Shown piece after piece: positions 8,443-14,500 of a stretch of DNA of 64,000 nucleotides. Position numbers and translations under genes: made by a program. This stretch comes from Sphingobacterium mizutaii (lineage in GTDB: Bacteria > Bacteroidota > Bacteroidia > Sphingobacteriales > Sphingobacteriaceae): contig NZ_LT906468.1 in assembly GCF_900187125.1 (NCBI RefSeq), positions 248,001 through 312,000 of the forward strand, read 5' to 3'. Position 1 is the stretch's first letter. Each line of letters opens with the position of its first letter. The notes under the pieces were generated by a model. That model ran no database searches. It was not told the DNA's origin and saw only the letters and a program-made list of their open reading frames with translations.

Positions 8443-8476
8443 TGCCACCTATATCCCCACTATAGGTGGCACATTT
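8443..8476 (+). terminator. Orphan terminator-like hairpin
   Basis: TGCCACCTATA (8443-8453) pairs perfectly with TATAGGTGGCA (8461-8471), and the stem is followed by C and five T on the plus strand. No plus-strand gene precedes it: the nearest upstream gene is the divergent DUF892 paralog. It may end a short non-coding transcript from the 8227-8440 region or be a relic. Confidence 0.55.
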
Positions 8477-8669
8477 TTATATGATCGCGAATTGAATATA
8501 TAGAAGGGGACTGCAAACAAGAGTCAGGTCTTATCTGGCTATCTCTGGGACTCACTAGTGCTAATTTTATTTTACGGTAATCAAAAGTATTTTATATGGC
8601 GGTCAATCAATATTTTTTTCTATTTTAATAGAAATTACCCCTCCCATAGGGGATATTTTTAGCGGAAAG

Positions 8670-8695
8670 AGGTCCTAAGTTTTATCTTAGGACCT
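8670..8695 (-). terminator. Hairpin after the first ECF sigma gene
   Basis: AGGTCCTAAG (8670-8679) and CTTAGGACCT (8686-8695) form a perfect 10-bp stem with a TTTTAT loop, 14 bases past the sigma-factor stop. The following minus-strand sequence (CTCTTTCC) has only a weak T tract, so termination may be partial. Confidence 0.6.
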
Positions 8696-8709
8696 TTACT
8701 CTATATAAG

Positions 8710-9213
8710 TTAAGAAAATCTATAGCTTTTAAGTTTTTCCTGCAAAAGTTTTCTAGCGGTGTGTATTCGAGTTTTGACGGTACCTTCTGGTATGCCTAAG
8801 TGCTCTGCTATCTCGTAGTACTTATAACCTTCAAAGAACATTATGAAAGGTAGATAATATTTTTCATGTATCGATATTAGAACTGAATCTATGTCTTGAC
8901 CCAAAAAATTGTCTATACTTTTGTTTTGGCTCTGCTGTTTTGAGGGGTCAGAAGCGGGGAGGACTGTTGATGCGTAATTTCTTTCCACTCTATTTTTACG
9001 GCACCTATTAATGAAAATATTCTTCATGATCGTATAGATCCAACCCAAAAGATTTGTGCTTTCCTCAAATTTTTCCTGATATCGAATGACCTTCATGAGG
9101 GTATCCTGGAGGAGATCCTCCGCCTCATTCTGGTCCTTTGTAAACTTGTTTGCATAGTGAAGCAGCGTGTCAGAATGAACCAACACTTCATTTTTTATAA
9201 AATCATTGTTCAT
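8710..9213 (-). CDS. ECF-type RNA polymerase sigma factor (copy A)
   Basis: A 167-residue sigma-70-family factor with only regions 2 and 4, which directs RNA polymerase to a special promoter set. Region 2 spans about residues 10-85 (ALLHYANKFTKD-type core, EDLLQDTLMKVIRYQEKF, NLLGWIYTIMKNIFINRCRK). A variable linker follows. Region 4 spans about 110-163, with the helix-turn-helix YEIAEHLGIPEGTVKTRIHTARKLL (seen in part as GIPEGTVKTRIHTARK). No anti-sigma gene is adjacent. A close paralog lies at 12188-12691, and both share an unusual structured leader (9251-9320 here), suggesting a common control of the two genes. Confidence 0.92.
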   Translation of the reverse strand: MNNDFIKNEVLVHSDTLLHYANKFTKDQNEAEDLLQDTLMKVIRYQEKFEESTNLLGWIYTIMKNIFINRCRKNRVERNYASTVLPASDPSKQQSQNKSIDNFLGQDIDSVLISIHEKYYLPFIMFFEGYKYYEIAEHLGIPEGTVKTRIHTARKLLQEKLKSYRFS

Positions 9214-9250
9214 TTCAAAAAGAGATTTAGAAGAAAACTGGTATTAATTC

Positions 9251-9320
9251 ACCCTTGCGCAAAGATGGTCTAGATTGAAATTGGACCAGAAACAAACCTC
9301 GCGTTATATCTCCGGTCCAA
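9251..9320 (-). promoter_or_regulatory. Structured leader shared by both sigma-factor genes (copy A)
   Basis: Read on the minus strand, UUGGACCGGAGA (from 9320) pairs with UUUCUGGUCCAA (to 9281), a 12-bp stem with two G-U pairs and a 16-base loop containing ACGCGAGGU (9296-9304). About 31 bases later comes CUUUGCGCAAGGGU (9251-9264), 37 bases before the ATG. Copy B at 12733-12801 has the same loop nonamer, the same downstream element and the same spacing, but a stem of entirely different sequence. The loop CGCGAGG could pair with CUUUGCG (7 pairs, two of them G-U) to form a pseudoknot. Whether it acts as RNA or as a DNA operator is not shown by sequence alone. Confidence 0.6.
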
Positions 9321-10112
9321 TAAAAATCTTATGGTTGTATGTCCATGAAGTTGCAATGAGTGTGCCAAAGAAATTACTGGACAAATTTTTATATAACGGT
9401 GTGATCTGGATATGGAGATTGGGGCGATCCCAATAACATATTAATTTTAAAATACAATATTAATAGGGATAATAGCTTTTTTAATCAAATTGATCGATTA
9501 ACTGTAATGAGCGGATCGATTCGTGTTTTAAATTTCAATGGCTTCCTTACAAAAACTTTTTTTTAAAAATAAAAGATTGTTGGAAAATAAAAGACACCTT
9601 TTTATTACAGCCCAATTTGAGTAAAAAGGGCCTGCCCCTCTATCTTTGGAATCCTTATGGAACCTGTTTCCGACTGTTGTTTCTGCCAAAAATATATCAC
9701 GAATTAAGACTGAATTAAATTTCATGAAATGTACAAAAAGGGTCGATATGTGGCCAATCTCTCGATGGCCGGGAATCCCAATGATCTGTACAGTTAAATT
9801 TAATTGGGTCTAAGAGTGGTTATGGGTCAGAGACAACCTACATGGATTGTCCTTTCAGAAATAGGTGCTATGTAGGCATCAGGCCCAACAGTGAAAATGT
9901 AACCATATTATCATCCATTCATCCCTAAAGTTTGTTCTGTTAACTATATTTTTCAATTGGATCATTCTATCCTTCTGTTCTTCCCCCCACATTGCTGGTG
10001 GCAGGATGGCCATGAAAAAATAATAAAATCTGTCTTTTTAAACTATAAGGGAAAGTTTATTGATAGATATGTAGTCTTCGGCCAAGAATATTATTTTTTT
10101 CTCTTTCATGCT
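9321..10112. other. ~790-base region without a supported gene
   Basis: AT-rich spacer between the divergent sigma gene and the penicillin-binding protein gene. Short frames exist on both strands but none has coherent composition or a recognisable start. The 5' part of the PBP2 frame (9957-10112) is open, but its translation is unlike a PBP N-terminus. No hairpin or repeat was found beyond the sigma leader. Confidence 0.5.
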
Positions 10113-11906
10113 ATGGCATATCGAACTAATAGAGCGCTAACAATCAAGGTTCTGATAATTGTTACGGCAATTATATTTTGTCTGCGTTTATTTTATATGC
10201 AGGTCCTGACGGATGATTTTTACGATATGGCTCAAAACAACGTCATAAGGCGGCAGTCCATGGTGCCTGATAGAGGGGTGATCTATGACAGAAATGGAAA
10301 GATTTTGGTATGGAACAGGCCGTTTTACGACTTACAGGTCATCCCAAATGAGGTGCGGGACATTGATACGCTTTCAATGTGTAAATGGCTGAAAATCGAT
10401 CGACAGGAATTCATAAGCCGGATAGAAAGAGCGAAAAGTTATTCCAGATTTAAACCCTCTGTTTTTTACCAGAACATATCAGTGGAGCGATTTGCCGCCT
10501 TGCAGGAGCATCTATTTGAGTACAAAGGTTTCCAGGTAGTGATGAAATCGTCCAGATATTATCCTTATGGGGTAGCCGCACACGTCTTACGGGATGTAGC
10601 ACAAACCGAGTCCCGAGGTTTCCCAAAAAGTGACAGGTTCTACGAAAAGGGTGACCGTTTAGGTATTTCTGGAATAGAAAAGGCCTATGAGAGCTATCTG
10701 AGGGGAGAGAAGGGAATAAAAAATATGGTCGCTGACGTCCATAACCGCCCCCAGGGAAGTTTTGCAAATGGGAAATATGACCGAGAACCTGTATATGGAA
10801 TGGAACTCTCTAGTACCCTGGATATTGATCTCCAAGAATTTGGAGAGAAACTGATGGGGAAAAGAAAAGGAAGTATTGTTGCAATCGAACCTAATTCAGG
10901 AGAAATATTAGCCTTTGTAAGCAGTCCGACTTTCGATCCCAATGATCTGATTGGGGACAAAAGGGCAGAGGGATTTAAAAAATTGCTTAATGACCCGGAT
11001 AAACCACTATTTGTAAGACCCATTCAGGCCCAATATCCACCCGGTTCAGTCTTTAAAGTTGTCAGTGCCCTTATTGCACAGGAAATGGGAGAAATTACTG
11101 GATCTACTGTTTTAAACTGTCCGGGGGGATACCGATATGGTAGGAACGGCTATATGGGATGTACCCATGTGCACGGACCTATAAATCTGTCCCAATCGAT
11201 CCAAACCTCTTGCAATACCTATTACGGTCACATTTATTCAGCAATACTTGAAGGAGGTGATGTCTTACCTAGCCAACAGTATGATATCTGGAGGGATAAA
11301 GTGATGAAGTTTGGTATCGGCAGGAGAATTGGTATTGATATTCCAGGCGAAAAACCGGGTTTGTTGCCTCCCAGCCAATATTATAGCAAGCGGTTTGGAA
11401 ATGAAAAATGGATGTCGGGATATAACATTTCACTATCGATCGGCCAGGGAGAAATGGGTATTACTGCACTGCAGATGGCTAATATAATGGCTATAGTGGC
11501 AAATAGGGGTTATTATTACACTCCTCACCTTGTGAAAATGATGGACAATAGTGTTTTGGAATTTTCTCGGCATTCGGTTGAAATAAAGGACCGTTTTTTT
11601 GAACCGGTCATCCAAGGCATGAGCATGGCGGTAAACCAGCCGGGCGGCACGGCATATTCCGTAAGGATCTCTGGAACGGAGATGTGTGGCAAAACTGGCA
11701 CTGCCCAAAACCCCCATGGAGAAAACCATGCTGTCTTCTTTGGTTTTGCCCCACGGAAAGATCCCAAGATCGCGATAGCAGTTTTCGTTGAGAATGCAGG
11801 TTACGGAAGCACCTGGGCTGCACCCATTGGCAGCATGATGATAGAAAAATTCCTCCATGGAAAGGTCACTATACCTGATCACATATACCAGAGGATCATA
11901 AATTAA
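10113..11906 (+). CDS. mrdA: Penicillin-binding protein 2 (class B transpeptidase)
   Basis: A 597-residue class B PBP that cross-links peptidoglycan during elongation. I chose ATG 10113, which gives a short cytoplasmic head (MAYRTNRALTIK), one transmembrane anchor (VLIIVTAIIFCLRLFYMQVL), then the PBP dimerisation region beginning VPDRGVIYDRNGKILVWNRP. Catalytic motifs are in order: SxxK in PPGSVFKV near residue 312, SxN in TSCNTYYG near 365, and KTG in CGKTGTAQNPHGE near 527. The open frame extends 52 codons upstream, but that part is not PBP-like. There is no rodA or mreCD neighbour, unlike the usual rod-shape operon, so this may be an accessory copy. It converges on the second sigma gene with a strong hairpin between them. 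Confidence 0.9.
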   Translation: MAYRTNRALTIKVLIIVTAIIFCLRLFYMQVLTDDFYDMAQNNVIRRQSMVPDRGVIYDRNGKILVWNRPFYDLQVIPNEVRDIDTLSMCKWLKIDRQEFISRIERAKSYSRFKPSVFYQNISVERFAALQEHLFEYKGFQVVMKSSRYYPYGVAAHVLRDVAQTESRGFPKSDRFYEKGDRLGISGIEKAYESYLRGEKGIKNMVADVHNRPQGSFANGKYDREPVYGMELSSTLDIDLQEFGEKLMGKRKGSIVAIEPNSGEILAFVSSPTFDPNDLIGDKRAEGFKKLLNDPDKPLFVRPIQAQYPPGSVFKVVSALIAQEMGEITGSTVLNCPGGYRYGRNGYMGCTHVHGPINLSQSIQTSCNTYYGHIYSAILEGGDVLPSQQYDIWRDKVMKFGIGRRIGIDIPGEKPGLLPPSQYYSKRFGNEKWMSGYNISLSIGQGEMGITALQMANIMAIVANRGYYYTPHLVKMMDNSVLEFSRHSVEIKDRFFEPVIQGMSMAVNQPGGTAYSVRISGTEMCGKTGTAQNPHGENHAVFFGFAPRKDPKIAIAVFVENAGYGSTWAAPIGSMMIEKFLHGKVTIPDHIYQRIIN

Positions 11907-12130
11907 AATATTTTGATCAACAAGAATTTCATGGGTCAGGTATGTGCACATTGAATGTAATTGCTTAATGGAATTCATAGGTCTCCTCCTATGCAGGAGA
12001 AGTAATGATACTATCATTGGGGGCTTTAAATTTTGGGGGAATTTAAGAACGATAAAAACGATTAATAATATTTATATGGCTTCGGGGTCAGCTTTGCTTG
12101 ATTACCATTACGCGCACCATATAACAGAAC

Positions 12131-12176
12131 AACAGAACCAGGGGCCTGATTTAATTACCCCTGGTTCTGTTTTTAT
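12131..12176 (+). terminator. Strong hairpin between convergent PBP2 and sigma genes
   Basis: AACAGAACCAGGGG (12131-12144) and CCCCTGGTTCTGTT (12158-12171) form a perfect 14-bp stem with a 13-base loop, followed by a T-rich tail on the plus strand. It fits a terminator for the PBP2 transcript, 225 bases past its stop, and may also stop read-through from the sigma gene. Confidence 0.8.
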
Positions 12177-12187
12177 AGTTTTTTTAG

Positions 12188-12691
12188 CTAATCATGTCTA
12201 TAGTTACGTAGCTTTTTCTGTAGGATTTTCCTGGCCGTATGGATTCGGGTCTTTACCGTCCCTTCAGGTACTCCGAGATATTCAGCTATTTCATAGTATT
12301 TGAACCCTTCATAATACATCATGAATGCATTATAGTATATTTCAGGAATCGTTTTCATGACAGTGTTTATTTCCTCATTCATTAAATTGCCTTCCGCTCT
12401 ATCTCTACTTACCCGACTTTCCATATCCTTGGAATCCACAATTCCATTGATATACTTGACCTGGTGTACTCTTTTTCGGCAATCATTGATGAATGTATTT
12501 CTCATAATAGTATAGATCCACCCCAATAGGTTGGTTCCAGAAACGTATTTCTTCTGATACTTCAGCACCTTGATCAGTGTGTTCTGAAGAAGGTCTTCTG
12601 CATCATTAGGATCCTGAGTGAATTTATTGGCGTATTGCAAAAGTGTTGGTGTATGCACCAATACCTCTTCTTTTATAAATCTGTAATTCAT
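12188..12691 (-). CDS. ECF-type RNA polymerase sigma factor (copy B)
   Basis: A 167-residue paralog of the factor at 8710-9213, of identical length and with matching blocks throughout: EEVLVHTPTLLQYANKFT, EDLLQNTLIKVLKYQKKY, NLLGWIYTIMRNTFINDCRK in region 2, and YYEGFKYYEIAEYLGVPEGT with VKTRIHTARKIL in region 4. The linker between the regions has diverged. No anti-sigma factor or other partner is adjacent. Its leader (12733-12801) carries the same structured element as copy A. This suggests an old duplication that included the control region, or convergent control of two related factors. Confidence 0.92.
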   Translation of the reverse strand: MNYRFIKEEVLVHTPTLLQYANKFTQDPNDAEDLLQNTLIKVLKYQKKYVSGTNLLGWIYTIMRNTFINDCRKRVHQVKYINGIVDSKDMESRVSRDRAEGNLMNEEINTVMKTIPEIYYNAFMMYYEGFKYYEIAEYLGVPEGTVKTRIHTARKILQKKLRNYRHD

Positions 12692-12732
12692 CTTTAAATA
12701 GGGCTTTTGTGAATAAATATTACTATTTAATT

Positions 12733-12801
12733 ACCCCTTTGCGCAAAGGAAGATGTTTGATATAGCCTATCTGTACACCTCGCGTGCGGATAGGCTATAT
12801 C
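12733..12801 (-). promoter_or_regulatory. Structured leader shared by both sigma-factor genes (copy B)
   Basis: Perfect 13-bp inverted repeat: GATATAGCCTATC (12759-12771) and GATAGGCTATATC (12789-12801), with a 17-base loop containing ACGCGAGGU on the minus strand (12777-12785). The downstream element CUUUGCGCAAAGGGGU (12733-12748) lies 28 bases after the loop motif and 41 bases before the ATG. Loop and downstream element match copy A, but the stem sequence does not, as expected if pairing rather than sequence is kept. Confidence 0.62.
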
Positions 12802-13185
12802 TATATGTTAAGGTTGTATAATCGACAATATTCAATACCCGTGCCAATTGCATCCTCATCAATCTATCCCTGATAAAAAAAGTATTTTACAGTTACTGAT
12901 ATACTATTATCTGTTCAATTGTGTTTTTTAGGAATTATCAAAATCGCGGACTGTTTAATTTAATAGACACATAGTTTATTTAATTTAATACATGTAGTTG
13001 TTCAGCTACAAATGGGTCCAAAATTAGGTCCGCATTTGAGGGCGAGGACAAAAAATTACCTGTTGTGTATTTAGCCTCAATCTTTTAAATTCTTGTCAAA
13101 TAGCCTGTTAATTCTTTAAATTTAAGAAGACATAAACTATTTCTGTCGTGCCTTGTTTATATTTTGAACTTAAAAACAAAACATT
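12802..13185. other. ~380-base spacer without a supported gene
   Basis: AT-rich divergent spacer between the second sigma gene and a small membrane-protein gene. It contains the direct repeat TTTAATTTAATA near 12955-12990 and presumably both promoters, but no ORF or hairpin that I can support. Confidence 0.45.
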
Positions 13186-13422
13186 ATGGCAATTAATACA
13201 GCAAACGAGGACCAGGTAAGTAAAACTATTGAGAGTCAAACAGCAAAAATACCATCTGTGGTATTTTTAGGGGCAGCATTACTGTCCATGGGAGTTTCTG
13301 CGGCATTGAAATGCTCACGGTGGAAAGATGATAAGGACGCTCTTTTCATTGGGCAGTGGGCGGCTCCCTTCCTTCTCTTGGGGATCTATAACAAAATCGT
13401 AAAAACCGAAGGACATGATTGA
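13186..13422 (+). CDS. Small two-pass membrane protein, 78 aa
   Basis: The protein has a polar N-terminal 22 residues (MAINTANEDQVSKTIESQTA), a hydrophobic segment PSVVFLGAALLSMGVSAAL, a charged loop KCSRWKDDKDA, a second hydrophobic segment FIGQWAAPFLLLGIYNKIV and a short tail KTEGHD. Both the translation and the following terminator support a real gene. Proteins of this layout occur near stress genes in Pedobacter/Sphingobacterium, but I cannot name a family or function. It is monocistronic. Confidence 0.7.
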   Translation: MAINTANEDQVSKTIESQTAKIPSVVFLGAALLSMGVSAALKCSRWKDDKDALFIGQWAAPFLLLGIYNKIVKTEGHD

Positions 13423-13460
13423 TATTGTTAATAACCAATTTTAAAAATTGATCAATAACT

Positions 13461-13500
13461 AAAAGTTCCTGAATTTTTTTTTTGGGAACTTTTATTTTTA
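13461..13500 (+). terminator. Intrinsic terminator after the 78-aa membrane protein
   Basis: AAAAGTTCC (13461-13469) pairs with GGAACTTTT (13485-13493) around a T-rich loop, and T-rich sequence follows. It lies 38 bases past the stop codon on the plus strand. Confidence 0.75.
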
Positions 13501-13569
13501 TTGATAATGAGATTATTTCGGTTCGGAACTGTTTTGCAATGGGGATTAATTGATCTAGTATAGTAAGGT

Positions 13570-13597
13570 AAAAAAGTCCCTATCTACCGAGAGGGAC
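13570..13597 (-). terminator. Orphan minus-strand terminator-like hairpin
   Basis: On the minus strand GTCCCT and AGGGAC (13592-13597 and 13576-13581) form a 6-bp stem with a 10-base loop, followed directly by six T (13575-13570). No minus-strand gene lies upstream of it up to 14500. It may be left over from a deleted gene or end a non-coding RNA. Confidence 0.45.
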
Positions 13598-13849
13598 CAA
13601 ATAAACAACATTTCACTGTCTAAGAATGCTAAAATAGACTGAAGGTTATATGCTGCAATTTAATTAATTATTGAGACTATAAAAAGAAGTCCTTAAATCA
13701 TTTGATTAAATCACCACATAATAATAAACTAAAAATCAGAAATTATTATTTAAAACATTCATTATTTGAATATTATGTAATTTTTCATCAATCGCTTTAG
13801 GAAACAGGAAAAAAGATTTTTAGTACTGATGAGATCTACGGAACATAAT

Positions 13850-13893
13850 ACTCTTAATCTGTGGTTCCTGAGTTCGAGCTTCAGCGGGGTCAC
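13850..13893 (+). other. 3' half of a tRNA-Lys(CUU)-like gene; candidate attachment site
   Basis: From the anticodon loop onward the sequence is a proper tRNA: loop CTCTTAA (anticodon CTT at 13853-13855), 3' anticodon strand TCTGT, five-base variable loop, T-stem CTGAG/TTCAG around TTCGAGC, 3' acceptor strand CGGGGTC (13885-13891) and discriminator A. The 5' half is absent: the bases before 13850 pair neither with the anticodon stem nor with the acceptor. Its natural terminator follows at once. Tyrosine-recombinase elements often integrate in tRNA anticodon loops or T arms and leave exactly such a 3' fragment, so this probably marks one end of an integrated element. Confidence 0.7.
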
Positions 13894-13897
13894 TGGA

Positions 13898-13927
13898 AAG
13901 CTTCTCTAGAATTAGGGGAGCTTTTTT
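13898..13927 (+). terminator. Terminator belonging to the tRNA fragment
   Basis: AAGCTTCTCT (13898-13907) pairs with AGGGGAGCTT (13914-13923), allowing two G-U pairs in the RNA, and the 3' arm runs into six T. It stands five bases after the tRNA discriminator position. Confidence 0.8.
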
Positions 13928-14500
13928 GTTTTTATAGCTCTGATTTGCGTTTTATGCGTATATTTTTCAAGTTCTGTTAAAACGAGGAGTTAAAAATTTT
14001 ATTAATTGTTCTTTCAATAAATATAAGGAAAAGCCAGTAAACTAGCTGGATTTCGTCTCACTTTTGTCTCACTTTTTAAGGGACCAAGATTTTGGACTCA
14101 ATTTTTTACATATATATCCCTTGTAAATTTCCGTGCCCTCCGAATTTGCACAAACCCAGAATTGCTCTATATACGAAGTATACGAAGACTGTTGGCGATA
14201 TTTTTGAAAATGGATTGCGGGGTGGGAATATCAAAAATAGTGACAACATCGAAGCCTAAGTGATCAGCAGGCGAGCTAAACTCTAAAAGTGGTTGGATTT
14301 TAACCAGGTATGTCATTACCTAGTTAAAAGACAAAGGAACTTTTATGGAGTGAAGGGATTACCAAGCCAATAATTATGACAAACTGCGGAGCTCTATAAA
14401 TAAATTACGGGAAACCGTTTTATTTATAGCTTGGTTTGGCGTATATTAATGGCGGTAATTCCAAAACGGAATGCCTTATAACCAATCAATAAGATAAATT
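13928..14500. other. ~570-base accessory spacer without a supported gene
   Basis: No ORF of convincing composition. There is a short tandem GTCTCACTTTT repeat around 14055-14076. In position it is the leader of the helicase-nuclease gene, next to the tRNA scar; an integrase gene is not present here. Confidence 0.45.

Noticed and set aside
9528..9725. 65-codon minus-strand frame in the PBP2 upstream spacer
   Set aside because: No start context, no homology pattern, and composition like random AT-rich DNA.
9957..10112. N-terminal extension of the PBP2 frame
   Set aside because: The translation is unlike a PBP head, while ATG 10113 gives a normal short cytoplasmic segment followed by the membrane anchor.
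11433..12017. 194-codon minus-strand frame over the 3' end of PBP2
   Set aside because: It is a shadow of the coding strand; the PBP2 frame has the catalytic motifs and the terminator.
13850..13893. A complete functional tRNA gene
   Set aside because: The 5' acceptor strand, D arm and 5' anticodon strand are absent; only the 3' half is present.
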